NCBI RefSeq assembly: GCF_035918095.1
Contig: NZ_CP109137.1
Coordinates: 7,876,001 to 7,940,000 of the forward strand
From: Streptomyces sp. NBC_01750
GTDB taxonomy: Bacteria; Actinomycetota; Actinomycetes; Streptomycetales; Streptomycetaceae
DNA: 64,000 nucleotides
Direction of reading: 5' to 3'
The notes under the pieces were generated by a model. That model did no database searches. It had not been told where the DNA came from and saw only the letters and a list, made by a program, of their open reading frames with translations. Numbering within the stretch: position 1 is the first letter of the stretch; every line of letters begins with the position of its first letter. This document shows positions 1 to 8,715 of the stretch, one piece after another. A program made the position numbers and the translations under genes.

Positions 1-317
1 CCCAGAATCACACCGGACATGGCCCTCGCGGACAAGGCGTACTCGTCCCGCGCGATCCGTACACATCTACGACGGCGCTGGATCCGCACGTGATCCCGCA
101 GCCCGCCGACCAAGCTGCGAACCGCAAACGTCTGGGCAGCCACGACGGCCGTCCGCCAGCCTTCGACCGCGAGGCATACAAGCGACGCAACACGGTCGAA
201 CGCTGCATCAACAAGCTCAAACAGTGGCGCGGCCTGGCCACCCGCTACGACAAGACCGCCACCATCCACCTCGCTGGACTCCACATCGCAGCCATCTTCA
301 TCCGGCCGGCGAGGTGA
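1..317 (+). pseudogene. IS5-family transposase, C-terminal fragment with frameshift
   Basis: This is the end of a DDE transposase cut by the window edge. The frame open at base 1 reads PRITPDMALADKAYSSRAIR and runs into TGA at about 91. The following part (VIPQPADQAANRKR, then RRNTVERCINKLKQWRGLA, ending near 317) is in another frame. Restoring one G between bases 89 and 90 (ACGTGATC to ACGGTGATC) joins the halves into the familiar Streptomyces IS5-type C-terminus, so a 1-bp deletion inactivated it. The catalytic Asp region lies outside the window. The family is confident; the exact IS name is not known. Confidence 0.85.
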
Positions 318-331
318 TCCGAAAAAACGGC

Positions 332-757
332 CTAGAGCTTTGCGATGTCCTTGTGGATCACTTCCATTCCGCCGTCGTGGTAAGCGGCCAGCCGCACCTT
401 GAGCTGATGGCCCTTGGGCGCCTTGATGATCCGGTTGAGCGTCTCCGCCATGCTGCCGCCGTAACACGGAGGCTCGGAGTTGAGGGCGGTCCAACCGTCC
501 CCCACGTCCTTCGGGTCGTTCCACTCCACCCAGACGCAGTCGGGCTCGCCGGAGAAGGCCTGCAGCGAGATGATCTTGACCGAGTTCACCGCGCCGTCGA
601 CGCGCTCATAGGTCACAGTCGCGGAATTGTGGTGGAGGCCGGCACCGGCCTCCAGGTTGACCGTGCTGGCCGCGGTGTCGGCAGCGGCTGGAGCCGCTCC
701 TCCCGCTACCGTCGCGGCCACGACCGCGACGGTGACAGCCAGGGCAGGTAAGCGCAT
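332..757 (-). CDS. secreted protein of unknown function
   Basis: A 141-residue protein with an N-terminal export signal: MRLP, a hydrophobic Ala/Val core of about 18 residues, then a likely signal-peptidase site near APAAADT. The mature part is about 110 residues and contains two cysteines (near DCVWVE and PPCYGG) that could form a disulfide. The start is placed at the ATG at 757 because GGAG lies 7-8 bases upstream; a longer frame exists but would put a polar extension before the signal. I do not recognise the family. It is monocistronic between the transposase remnant and the disrupted DUF4184 gene. Confidence 0.6.
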   Translation of the reverse strand: MRLPALAVTVAVVAATVAGGAAPAAADTAASTVNLEAGAGLHHNSATVTYERVDGAVNSVKIISLQAFSGEPDCVWVEWNDPKDVGDGWTALNSEPPCYGGSMAETLNRIIKAPKGHQLKVRLAAYHDGGMEVIHKDIAKL

Positions 758-886
758 GATCCGTCTCCACGAAGCTAGTTGAGGAAGACTCACCTTGTGA
801 GATTGACTTCCGTGGGAAACGCGAAGCCTCCGGCTCCGCCGTCACACGACGAGAGCCTCGGAATTGTCCCGCCTCCCAGAACGCCC

Positions 887-1530
887 TCACCCTCTCGCAG
901 AGTAACGGCCGAGCGCATCGGTGAAACCACTTAGTTCGACTACGTAAGCGCGCGTTGACCTCGGCATTTCATGACGGTCCGTCGGGTGTTCGGCGGGCCG
1001 TTTCGGCTGTTCAGGCTGGAATCCGATCAGCATGGAGGCCGTGTGCAGTGCGACCCACCACGATATGACGGGCACCACGGGTCTGCCGAGCATCGCGAAG
1101 CCCAGTGACGTCCCGGCCGGCCCGTCGTGGGTGACGTCGTCCCAGAGCCGGTGTGTGACCGCTCCGGCCCACGCCGAGATCACCGTGACGTACCAGCGAT
1201 GGCGCACCTGCCGTACTCACGCCACCATCCCGGCAGGAGCGCGGCGACGGTAGGTGCCGACTGCCAGATGAGCAGGGTGGCGACAACGCTCAAGGGGACT
1301 CCCCACAGGGCGAGTCCGGCCCAGGTGTGTCCGTACGTAAACAAGGGCGCGCCCACCGCGTAGGGAAGATCCGGCGCGGTGGACTCGACCACTGGCGCGA
1401 CGCCGTCGAACCAGTCAGGCCGCCGTATCTTCAACGGCGTCACGGCGGCGGCATGAGACGGAAAGGTCAGCGGCACGGGGTTCGTTACCTGCTTCTCACC
1501 GTTTTCAGAGGCCAGTGCGAGCTGCCTCAA
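887..1530 (-). pseudogene. DUF4184-family membrane protein, frameshifted
   Basis: Two consecutive frames together make one DUF4184 protein. The first (about 1530 to 1180) carries the N-terminal signature with FPSHAAAV and STAPDLPY plus a membrane segment. The second (about 1207 to 887) carries the middle with GAVTHRLWDDVTHDGPAG and a further membrane segment. The two frames meet near 1195-1215, where the first reads GRCAIAGTSR and stops. DUF4184 proteins are actinobacterial multi-pass membrane proteins, possibly related to metal-dependent membrane hydrolases. No good ribosome-binding site is visible; the first frame could begin at TTG 1530. A sequencing error could give the same picture. Confidence 0.6.
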
Positions 1531-1597
1531 ACATCAAGCTGACCGATGGCGACATCGCTGTTTCCCTTCGTCGCGTCGCGTGATGCCGTGGCGGCGC

Positions 1598-2152
1598 TCA
1601 GAGGGTCGGGAAGAGCACTGCGAAGAAGAGCCACAGCAGCACGGCCCAGAAGACCGCCGCAGCCAGCGACACGAGCAGGGAGCTGCGCCACCTCAGCACC
1701 AGGAACGGGAAGAGCACCAGGGCCGCCCAAAGACCGGCCACGTCGATCGACATGCGGGCGGCCTGGCCAAGGGTTCCCGCGCGCCCCGCGGCGATACGGC
1801 GCAGCAGCCGCTGGGAGACGAAACCGTACAGGCCGAAGACGATCGGGAAGAGCCACAGCGGGGTGATCGTGACCAGTTCGGACTCGGAGAGCTCGTTGAA
1901 CATGACCAGGTAGACGAGGGCGGCGCCCAGCACACCGGCCATCAGCGCGGTCACGTAGAGGGCGGTCAGGGCGGTCGGCTCCGCCGCACCGGCCGGCGCG
2001 AGCACGGGCGAGGCGTATGGAACATCGGCCGACGGGGCCCGGACCACCTGGTGGCAGTGGGGGCAACGGACCTCCTGCTCGGCACGGTCGGCCGGAGCCG
2101 AGATCAGGTGCCCGCACGAGGCGTGGAATTCCACTTGCTGACGCTGGTTCAT
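1598..2152 (-). CDS. membrane protein with N-terminal zinc ribbon
   Basis: A 184-residue protein. Residues 10-35 hold a CGH and a CPHC motif spaced like a one-knuckle zinc ribbon, followed by a Pro/Ala linker. The rest has four hydrophobic stretches: ALYVTALMAGVLGAALVYLV, LWLFPIVFGLYGFVS, VAGLWAALVLFPFLVL and SLAAAVFWAVLLWLFFAVLF. The start at ATG 2152 is supported by GGAAGG about 6 bases upstream; the frame runs further upstream but that part looks like read-through of non-coding DNA. Function unknown. Small actinobacterial proteins of this build are usually annotated only as hypothetical membrane proteins. Confidence 0.7.
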   Translation of the reverse strand: MNQRQQVEFHASCGHLISAPADRAEQEVRCPHCHQVVRAPSADVPYASPVLAPAGAAEPTALTALYVTALMAGVLGAALVYLVMFNELSESELVTITPLWLFPIVFGLYGFVSQRLLRRIAAGRAGTLGQAARMSIDVAGLWAALVLFPFLVLRWRSSLLVSLAAAVFWAVLLWLFFAVLFPTL

Positions 2153-2553
2153 GCGTTGCCTTCCCTGTACCGCTCCCATATTGCTCGACGCCGGTGACGC
2201 GTCGGTCGACCGAAACAGCTCCGACCCAAGGGAGACGAACGCCAGAGAGCATCCAGCCTGCCCCGACGCACGGCTCGTGGAGCGATCTTCACAGCGGCGA
2301 GCCTCCCCGGCATCCGGGAAACTGCGTACTCGCACACGTAGTCGCGCGGACCCGTAGCCGGTACGGCTGGGCGAAGAGTCCCGGTTGCCGTTCCGAGACG
2401 GCTTTGGAGGGCCGACCCCCATCTCCGTGCCGGCTCAGCCGTCATGACTCCGCCCCCGTGCCGTGTTCATGCTGAGCGAAGCCTACGCCCGGGCGGTCCG
2501 CCCGGGCGCCTAAGCTGCCGTCCGGCACCGGCCTCGACCCAGGAGCGCGCATC

Positions 2554-3096
2554 ATGTACGACCCCGCCCAGAAGCCCCCGTATCCCGACGCCCTGCGATC
2601 GGACGAGGCACCCGCACCGCACGCACTGCTCGCGCCGGTGATCGGGCTGCTGGGTACCTGGGCCGGCCGGGGCCGGGGCGGATATCCGACGCTCGACGAG
2701 GAGTTCACGTACGCGCAGGAGGTCACCTTCAGTCACGACGGGCGGCCCTTTCTCCACTACGAGGCGCGCGCCTGGCTGCTCGGCGCGGACGGTACCCCGC
2801 TGCGGCCGTCGGCCCGGGAGAGCGGCTGGTGGCGGCTCCAACCCGATGGATGTGTGGAGGCATTGATCACCCAGCCCACCGGCATCGCGGAGATCCTGGT
2901 CGGCAGCGCCGACGCCGGCACGGTCGACCTCACCACCCACGAGGTGGCTCTCACTCCCACAGCCAAGGAGGTGAACGCCACCCGCCGCCGCTACACCGTG
3001 ACGGACGAGGACACGCTCGCCTTCGTCCATGACCTCGCGGCGGTTGGTCAACCCCTGCAGCACCACCTTTCGGCACGGCTTCGACGGAACCCCTGA
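2554..3096 (+). CDS. nitrobindin-like heme-binding beta-barrel protein
   Basis: A 180-residue protein of the nitrobindin/FABP-like family (heme-binding domain once called DUF1794). Visible signatures are [15 protein letters not shown] at about residues 33-47, the family hallmark, [15 protein letters not shown], and a C-terminal [10 protein letters not shown] in the place of the conserved heme-ligand histidine. Characterised relatives bind ferric heme in a beta-barrel and act on peroxynitrite or nitric oxide; that role is inferred here. AGGAG lies 8 bases before the ATG. It stands alone: upstream DNA is non-coding and the downstream gene is on the other strand. Confidence 0.85.
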   Translation: MYDPAQKPPYPDALRSDEAPAPHALLAPVIGLLGTWAGRGRGGYPTLDEEFTYAQEVTFSHDGRPFLHYEARAWLLGADGTPLRPSARESGWWRLQPDGCVEALITQPTGIAEILVGSADAGTVDLTTHEVALTPTAKEVNATRRRYTVTDEDTLAFVHDLAAVGQPLQHHLSARLRRNP

Positions 3097-3103
3097 CCAG
3101 GCG

Positions 3104-3631
3104 TCAGGCGTGCGGTGCTCGCGGTTCGATCCGGAAGTCGCAGGCGAGCGTGCCGGGGTCGAGGGCGGTCACGCCGCCGTCGAAGATGAGGACGGCTCCG
3201 TTGACGAAGGAGGAGGCGGGCGAGAGCAGCCAGGCGACGGCCTCGGCGACCTCGCGCGGCTCACCGGGACGCCCGGCGGGCAGGACGAGGGTCACCTCCT
3301 CGTACGCCGCGTCGACACCGCCCGCACCCAGCCCCGCTTCGTCGGCGAACCGGCTCATCCGGCGGTCCGCCATGTCGGTGCGCACCCAGCTCGGGCATAC
3401 GGTGTTGGCGCGCAGGCCCGCGGCCCCGTAGTCGACCGCGAGCGAGCGGCAGAGCTGGACCAGCGCCGCCTTGGAGGTGGCGTAGGCGGCACTGCCCACG
3501 CCGTTGCGCAGGGCCGACACCGAGGCGACCGCGACCACCGCGCCCCGGGCGGCATCGGACGCCGCCGCGATCTCCCGGAGCATGGCGGCCTGCTTCTCCG
3601 ACAACGCGTACTTCGCGCCCCCGCACTCCAC
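3104..3631 (-). pseudogene. short-chain dehydrogenase, N-terminally truncated
   Basis: The readable part covers the C-terminal two thirds of a classical SDR: VAVASVSALRNGVGSAAYATSKAA with the catalytic Ser and the YxxxK motif (YATSK), then ANTVCPSWVRTDM and a C-terminal NGAVLIFDGG. The Rossmann start (TGxxxGxG) and about 90 residues that should precede it are absent; before MLREIAAASD the sequence stops resembling an SDR at about 3600. No ribosome-binding site supports an internal start. I take it as a decayed gene. It ends only 8 bases from the convergent nitrobindin gene. Confidence 0.6.
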
Positions 3632-3776
3632 TCGACTTGCCGCAGGTGGATGGCCAAGATAGAGGCGGGTCCGGTCTCGCCCACGTGCGGGTTCCTCTAC
3701 CCGGTCCTGGGCTCACCGAGGTCGGCTGTTGGCGTAGGTGGCACACCTGCGACGAGTGGTCACGGTGTATCGGCCG

Positions 3777-4047
3777 TGACGCTCACTTGACGCGCCGGGC
3801 GCCTGGCAGCGCGCTCCCGACGGGTCGAGAGAACCTCACCTGACCTGCTGTTTTCCTAGATCACGCCCGCTCCAACGTGATTCCGATGACCCACCACGTT
3901 GAATGCGTCGCGATCCTTGAGCCTGCCGAGAAGGCACGCTGACCTGCGGTTTCGCCAAGTGTGCGTTATGCGCGCTGTGGGCGTTACGGGCGATATCTTG
4001 ACGCTGAAATGACGCTCTCCGAGGCGTCTTGACGCTCATTTGACGCT
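3777..4047. repeat. cluster of TGACGCT direct repeats in a gene-poor gap
   Basis: The 590-base gap between the SDR remnant and the 481-aa gene holds no convincing gene. It does carry TGACGCT at 3777-3783, 3999-4005, 4010-4016, 4030-4036 and 4041-4047, with a near copy (TGACGCG) at 3788-3794, all in the same orientation. In the last group the 7-mers start 11, 20 and 11 bases apart, about one or two helical turns. Iterons or arm-type sites of an integrase look like this; no replication or integrase gene is adjacent, so the role is unknown. Confidence 0.5.
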
Positions 4048-4219
4048 CGTTCTGATGGGTCGTCAGGTGAGATTAGGTGCAGGTCAGGCGGGCCTGGAGG
4101 GTCGGTCTTTCGCAGCTGTCCGGTCGGCAAAGTGCTCGTCTTGTGTCCAGGTTGTGGTGGTATCGGTGAGCCCGATGTGTGCGCCCGGGCTTCGTCCTTG
4201 CGGGTTGGGGGCGCTGCGC

Positions 4220-5665
4220 TCAGTACGAGGGGCCGTACGGGCTCCAGCCGTGCAGGAAGGGTTTCAAGTCCTCGGGTCGCGGCTCTGGGATCTTCGGGAG
4301 GCGTGGCGGGGTGTTCACGGGGTTGAGGCGTTGGAGGTGCGCATCGGCCCATCGGGTCCATGTCTCTGCATGGTCTTTTGTCTGTCCGGCGGGCAGCTCC
4401 TCCGTCTGGAGGCGGATGGCGCTGAGGTACTCGCTGAGGCTGGTCGCGTGACGCCATGCTTCCGCTTGTGCTTCCAGGTGCTTCACGCGGTATGACTCGG
4501 CGTACGCGATGCGGGCCTGCTGCATCGCGGCTTCCCAGCGCAGGCGCTTCTGCTGAGCGGCCTCCAGGTCGGCCAGTCGTTTACGCTCCGCGGCTTCCCC
4601 GCGAAGATCCACCTCCTGCACGATTTCCGCGAGCTGGTCCTCAAGGGTGCGGTCCGCGGTGTCTGCCCACTCGCTGGCCCGGTGCGGCTGGCCGCCGCTC
4701 AGGATGATCCGCAGGCGGCCGGACGAGGTGTAGTCGAACTGGGGGATCCTGACCCAGGAGTACTTCTTGGCCTCCGCGAGTTCCTTCTCTGTAGGTGTGT
4801 GATCGCGGCGATCCTGCTCCTGGAGCAAGAGGAAGCCACATTCTTGTCCCTGCGCGGTCACCGTGAAATGGGGAGGGGCGCTCCGACGTCGGTGTGGTCG
4901 GGGCGCGCCGCGTGTGGCACCGATTTTGCTCGTATGCCCCCGTCTCTCGGTTGCGGTGATGAGTGCCTGGATGAGGCGCAGGGCCCGCGCTTGCACGGCC
5001 TTGGTCAGTCCCATGGGCTGGGACTCGGTCTGCAGCGTTCTCACCAGTGCGTGGGGTTGTGTGAGCCTGGCAGGTACGGGGACGGGCTCAAGCACCGCCA
5101 AGCGCCAGGCGGGGATGTCCGCCAACCGGATCTCGTACCCCTCGCGGCACCAGTTTCCGTAGAGTTCCTTCGTCTTGGGCATCCACTTGGACCTACGCGC
5201 TGCGCTCACCCGGGACGGCCAATTGATGGTGCGCGGGCCGCGGGCGCTGCTCTTGACAATCCTGCCTCCTGCTGCGGCTAGCTCCTCCAATAGCTCTTCC
5301 GTGACCGTCTTGCGGGTCTGCCCTGCAAGGGGCGCCTTCCGAGGCGCGACTGGCCTATCCGGCTCTGAAGCCGCAATGCGCGGAGCGGGCACGGTAGAAG
5401 TCGACGATGTCGCCTTCTGCGTTGATGTGGCGCGTGTCTGCCGCGGTTGGCTGGGCGGGTAGTTTCCGTGATTCAGGTAGTGCTGGCCGGCGTTGGTCAG
5501 AGTGGCGTTCCACTGCCCTCGCCGTTTGGAGATCCTTACGAGGCCCCGGTTCTGGAGAGCCTGGCAGCTGATTTTGTGTGAGCTGTCCTTCCACGTGCCC
5601 TCGGGGCATCCCTGCCCCACCCACTGCAGCACAGTTAATTGACGCTGGTTGAGCTGCTGCTTCAC
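4220..5665 (-). CDS. 481-aa protein with possible N-terminal winged helix, unknown
   Basis: The first 70 residues (LNQRQLTVLQWVGQGCPEG, then LQNRGLVRISKRRGQWNATL, T..G..YL) have the size and pattern of a winged helix-turn-helix. A Ser/Thr/Pro-rich linker follows (about 70-130), then a mixed domain (about 130-330), a charged helical stretch with coiled-coil character near residues 340-400, and a Pro-rich C-terminus. ATG 5665 is the natural start. The codon usage is typical of the host. I do not recognise the family. A DNA-binding role is inferred from the N-terminus only. It sits in mobile-element debris with no partner gene. Confidence 0.6.
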   Translation of the reverse strand: MKQQLNQRQLTVLQWVGQGCPEGTWKDSSHKISCQALQNRGLVRISKRRGQWNATLTNAGQHYLNHGNYPPSQPRQTRATSTQKATSSTSTVPAPRIAASEPDRPVAPRKAPLAGQTRKTVTEELLEELAAAGGRIVKSSARGPRTINWPSRVSAARRSKWMPKTKELYGNWCREGYEIRLADIPAWRLAVLEPVPVPARLTQPHALVRTLQTESQPMGLTKAVQARALRLIQALITATERRGHTSKIGATRGAPRPHRRRSAPPHFTVTAQGQECGFLLLQEQDRRDHTPTEKELAEAKKYSWVRIPQFDYTSSGRLRIILSGGQPHRASEWADTADRTLEDQLAEIVQEVDLRGEAAERKRLADLEAAQQKRLRWEAAMQQARIAYAESYRVKHLEAQAEAWRHATSLSEYLSAIRLQTEELPAGQTKDHAETWTRWADAHLQRLNPVNTPPRLPKIPEPRPEDLKPFLHGWSPYGPSY

Positions 5666-6502
5666 GCAGACCCCCCTTGGAGGTAACTGTCGGCAGAGAG
5701 TGGGCTGATGATGGCAGGCACAGCCGAGATCGAGGCGGGCGGTCGATCACTTTGACCAGTCGAGGGAGCGCTTGACGATCTGTCGATCGTGTGGCCTAGG
5801 GGGTACTTCTCAACGGATGAATAAGCGGACCGAATTTGAACGCATTTGATCAACCGGTCATCGGGCCGCTTATGCCAGTGGCCTTCCCTGTCGTTCGGCA
5901 GACGGACACTCCGACTGCGGATCCAGGCGCCCTCTCCGGCATTCAGATCCGCTACATGGTGCTGCAGGCTGCCGTGATGGCCGCCCACGCGCTCACCAGT
6001 ACCGAGCAGCCGCCTGAACACCGCCTCTCGCAGCTCATTGACGCTCACGGCCGCCCCTTGGTGCCCGTGGCCCCTCCTGTCCCTTGCCGTTCTCTGCCCT
6101 GCGCACCCTGTTGTGCGGCGACGCAGCTTGTCTGCTGCCCGAGGGCACTTCGGCGGACGAGATGGCAAGCGTTCGACTGATCGGGAACGACGGCGAGTTC
6201 AACGACGACGCCGACGACCTCGAACAAGAGCTGCGTTCCGTAATGCGGGCGGTGAAGTCGACCACCTGGAACGGGAAGTTGACCCAGGGGCGCGAAGGTC
6301 GACGCCGAGATGGACCAGGACCGGTTCTATCTCGCGCTGACCAAGAGCGGACGCCAGGACGACTACATGCATGGCCGACGGTCGGTCATCTCCACCAGCT
6401 CAGGGTTCGACACCGAGATCCGGCGTGTGAATGCAGCTCCAGGGCGTCGTCCTCGGCCCCTCCGGCTGTGGCGAGACCACCCTGGTGCGCAGCATCGCCG
6501 AG
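5666..6502. other. degenerate intergenic stretch, gene fragments only
   Basis: No intact gene can be supported here. On the + strand short runs look protein-like but cannot be joined into one frame: from 5836 (IQIRYMVLQAAVMAAHALTS), from about 6162 (MASVRLIGNDGEFNDDADDL, then ELRSVMRAVKSTTWNGKL), and from 6310 (MDQDRFYLALTKSGRQDD). Each is in a different frame from the next. The picture is of decayed or rearranged genes beside the zinc locus. The first 170 bases also contain the promoter region of the minus-strand 481-aa gene. Confidence 0.4.
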
Positions 6503-6529
6503 TTACTGCGCGCCGACGCGGGCAGCGTA
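6431..6529 (+). pseudogene. ABC-type ATPase fragment with mutated Walker A
   Basis: About 33 codons read LQGVVLGPSGCGETTLVRSI, then [11 protein letters not shown], which is the Walker A region of an ABC ATPase with the essential Lys replaced by Glu (GPSGCGETT for GPSGCGKTT). Nothing of the ATPase follows: the homology stops where the oppositely oriented rpsR ends, overlapping its last codons. A tiny remnant left by a rearrangement. A chance match is possible given its length. Confidence 0.4.
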
Positions 6530-6751
6530 TGGCAGGAGGGCCATCTCCCGGGCGTTCTTGATTGCTGCGGTGATCTGCCGCTGCTGCTGGGCGGTGACGT
6601 GGGTGACGCGTCGGCTGCGGATCTTGCCGCGGTCTGAGATGAACTTCCGCAGCAGGTTGGTGTCCTTGTAGTCGATGTACGTGATCCCGGCTGCGTCGAG
6701 GGGGTTGGGGCGGGACTTGGGGGGCTTGCGGGGGTCGTGGCGGCGGGCCAT
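6503..6751 (-). CDS. rpsR: ribosomal protein S18, zinc-limitation paralogue
   Basis: An 82-residue bS18 protein: [37 protein letters not shown], and [20 protein letters not shown] are diagnostic. It contains no cysteine, as expected for the zinc-independent form. AGGAG precedes ATG 6751. The C-terminus (YAARVGAQ) differs from the usual short basic tail and overlaps a foreign ATPase fragment, so a recombination breakpoint may have replaced the last few residues. It is the last gene of the minus-strand run rpmG-rpmE2-COG0523-rpsR, 49 bases after the COG0523 gene, and so probably under the Zur site at 8424. Zinc-free S18 would replace the housekeeping copy during zinc starvation. Confidence 0.9.
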   Translation of the reverse strand: MARRHDPRKPPKSRPNPLDAAGITYIDYKDTNLLRKFISDRGKIRSRRVTHVTAQQQRQITAAIKNAREMALLPYAARVGAQ

Positions 6752-6800
6752 GAGTGCTCCTGTTTCGGTGCTGACTTGGGATGGGTGTCTGGTGCTGGGG

Positions 6801-7955
6801 CTATGAGACGGGATCGAGGAGGGAGTCGAACGCGGCCGGCAGGTGCTTCCACGCCTCGGGGCCGGCGGCGTACTCGTCGTCGGTGAGCAGGCAGGATTCG
6901 AGAAGCTGTGCCAGGCCGTCGCGGTCGAGGCCGGGGGAGGTGAAGACGAGGTGCTGGCAGCAGTCGCCGTGCTCGGGGTGCCAGTCCAGAGCGGCAGCGG
7001 CTTGGCGCATCGGGGGCACCATGTCCCAGGCGGCGTCCGGCAGGGATGCCAGCCACGGGCCGGCGTTCTCCACGCACAGCGCGCCGCCGGCGGCGTCCCA
7101 GGCGAGCAGGGTGTCGGGGCGGTCGGCGAGCCAGAACCGGCCGCGACTGCGGGCGGCGGCGCAGCACAGGTCTTCCAGTGCCTGGTAGAGGCGTTCGGGG
7201 TGGAAAGGGCGGCGGCGGTGCCACACGAGGGTGGCGACTCCTGCTTCGTCTGCTTCTTGGGGCAGCAGGGCGCAGGCCGGGTGCTGGGCGGCGGCTGCCG
7301 TTTCCACGTCGAAGCCGGCGAAGGCCAGTTGGGCGAGTTCACCGGATCCGGCGGGCACCTGGCGGGCGGTCGGGTGGAGTTGGGCGAGCAGTGCGCGGTC
7401 CTCGTCGTCGGCGTCTTCGCTTTCGACGAGTGCGAGCACGGGCGGGTACTCCAGCTGGCGGGCCCAGGTGTCGCCGACCGTGCGCTGGTCGGTGGCGGCA
7501 GCGGCGAGGCCGACTTCGGCCAGGTCGTCGCCGTTGGCGAGGTAGGGCAGTACGAGCGCGGGGTCGACGGCGGTCATCACGTTGGTGAGTTCGAGGGCGT
7601 CGCCGCCGTGCGCGACGATGACTTCCGCCATCGCCTTGGGTTCGACGGAGTCCCACAGTTCGACGATCGCGAGCCGGGTCAGACCGTCGGCGGCCAGGCG
7701 CTCCAGCTCGGGGACCAGGTCTTCGCGCAGCGCGCAGCAGGCGCAGTCGTTGACGAGCGGGGCATCGCCGTACGACAGCTCGCCCGTCGAGTCGCGCACC
7801 AGGCGCCGCAGGGCGCCTTCGGTCGCTGTGGCCAGATCGTGGTGGAGGGCGACGCTACCGGGGACGGTCCGCAGGAGGCGTTCCACGACTTGCTTGCGGG
7901 CGTCGGAGTGGAGCCCGCCGACGATCACGACGGGCAGTCGGGGCTGGTTCTGCAT
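6801..7955 (-). CDS. COG0523 (CobW-type) protein with degenerate P-loop
   Basis: A 384-residue COG0523 member. The metal-binding CxCC motif is present as [12 protein letters not shown] near residue 75, and the C-terminal CobW domain is present ([35 protein letters not shown]). The P-loop, normally GxxGxGKTT, here reads [10 protein letters not shown] at about residues 13-22, with no Lys-Thr/Ser pair, and I see no NKxD guanine motif. GTP hydrolysis is therefore doubtful. Its start overlaps the rpmE2 stop as ATGA, so it is translationally coupled within the Zur-type operon. COG0523 proteins in Zur regulons are thought to deliver zinc to client enzymes; this one may be a zinc store or regulator instead. 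Confidence 0.85.
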   Translation of the reverse strand: MQNQPRLPVVIVGGLHSDARKQVVERLLRTVPGSVALHHDLATATEGALRRLVRDSTGELSYGDAPLVNDCACCALREDLVPELERLAADGLTRLAIVELWDSVEPKAMAEVIVAHGGDALELTNVMTAVDPALVLPYLANGDDLAEVGLAAAATDQRTVGDTWARQLEYPPVLALVESEDADDEDRALLAQLHPTARQVPAGSGELAQLAFAGFDVETAAAAQHPACALLPQEADEAGVATLVWHRRRPFHPERLYQALEDLCCAAARSRGRFWLADRPDTLLAWDAAGGALCVENAGPWLASLPDAAWDMVPPMRQAAAALDWHPEHGDCCQHLVFTSPGLDRDGLAQLLESCLLTDDEYAAGPEAWKHLPAAFDSLLDPVS

Positions 7956-8209
7956 CAGTTCGCCTCGCGGCGGCCGTAGCGGCGCTCGAATCGCTCGACG
8001 CGGCCGGCGGTGTCCAGGACGCGGGCGGTGCCTGTGTAGAAGGGGTGGCTCACGTTCGAGATCTCGACGTCGACGACGGGGTAGGTGTTGCCGTCCTCCC
8101 ACTCGATCGTCTTGTCGCTGGTCATGGTGGAGCGGGTGAGGAAGGCGGAGCCGGCGGCCTTGTCGCGGAAGACAACGGGGCCGTACGGGGGGTGGATTCC
8201 GGGCTTCAT
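7955..8209 (-). CDS. rpmE2: ribosomal protein L31 type B (zinc-independent)
   Basis: An 84-residue type B bL31: [20 protein letters not shown], then [20 protein letters not shown] and [17 protein letters not shown]. Type A L31 carries a Cys-based zinc ribbon; this copy has no cysteines, so it is the C-minus form made when zinc is short. It lies between rpmG and the COG0523 gene, overlapping the latter by one base (ATGA). In Bacillus and Streptomyces, type B L31 displaces the zinc-containing form and releases ribosomal zinc. Regulation by Zur through the 8424-8444 palindrome is inferred. Confidence 0.95.
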   Translation of the reverse strand: MKPGIHPPYGPVVFRDKAAGSAFLTRSTMTSDKTIEWEDGNTYPVVDVEISNVSHPFYTGTARVLDTAGRVERFERRYGRREAN

Positions 8210-8245
8210 GGCGTGGTCCTTCAGGTCGGGGGCAGGGCGGTGGGG

Positions 8246-8410
8246 TCAGCGTTCTTCGCGGAAGTCGACGTGCCTGCGGGCGATCGGGTCGAACTTGCGC
8301 AGGACCATCCGGTCGGGATCGTTCCGCCGGTTCTTGCGGGTGACGTAGGTGTAGCCGGTCCCCGCGGTGGAGCGGAGCTTGATGATCGGGCGTACTTCGT
8401 TGCGGGCCAT
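8246..8410 (-). CDS. rpmG: ribosomal protein L33, zinc-independent paralogue
   Basis: A 54-residue bL33: [20 protein letters not shown], then [20 protein letters not shown] and [14 protein letters not shown]. Normal L33 has two CxxC pairs; both are absent, so this is the C-minus form. It is the first gene of the minus-strand operon, starting 14 bases from the Zur-like palindrome, which would lie over its promoter. The 36-base gap to rpmE2 contains the ribosome-binding region of that gene. Confidence 0.92.
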   Translation of the reverse strand: MARNEVRPIIKLRSTAGTGYTYVTRKNRRNDPDRMVLRKFDPIARRHVDFREER

Positions 8411-8423
8411 GGGCGCTAGTATA

Positions 8424-8444
8424 TGACAATGGTTTCCATTGCCA
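8424..8444. promoter_or_regulatory. Zur box between divergent ribosomal-paralogue operons
   Basis: A 9-3-9 palindrome with arms TGACAATGG and CCATTGCCA around TTT; the arms are complementary except at one position pair. It matches the AT-rich Zur operators known from Streptomyces (TGANAATNNNNATTNTCA type). It lies 14 bases from the rpmG start and 35 bases from the rpmB start, so one dimer or dimer pair could silence both operons when zinc is plentiful. Confidence 0.85.
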
Positions 8445-8478
8445 AAAAGAAGCCGTCTGAAGAGAGGCAGGTAACACC

Positions 8479-8715
8479 TTGTCCGCCCACTGCCAACTGA
8501 CCGGCGCCCAGCCGGGCTTCGGCAACACCATCTCCCACTCCCACCGGCGCACCTCGCGCCGCTTCGACCCCAACATCCAGCGCAAGCGGTACTGGCTTCC
8601 GAGCGAGGGCAGGCATGTACGCCTGACGCTGAGCACCAAGGCGATCAAGACGATCGACAGCATCGGTATCGAGGCGGCCGTGGCCCGTATCCGCGCCCGG
8701 GGAGTGAAGGTCTGA
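8479..8715 (+). CDS. rpmB: ribosomal protein L28, zinc-independent paralogue
   Basis: A 78-residue bL28: [20 protein letters not shown], then [20 protein letters not shown] and ending [10 protein letters not shown]. It keeps only one of the four zinc-ribbon cysteines of ordinary L28 and so cannot form the site. The start is TTG 8479 with AGAGAGG upstream; residues before SAHCQLTG are not expected in this family. It is the first gene of the plus-strand operon under the shared Zur box and overlaps rpsN by one base (TGATG). Confidence 0.93.
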   Translation: MSAHCQLTGAQPGFGNTISHSHRRTSRRFDPNIQRKRYWLPSEGRHVRLTLSTKAIKTIDSIGIEAAVARIRARGVKV

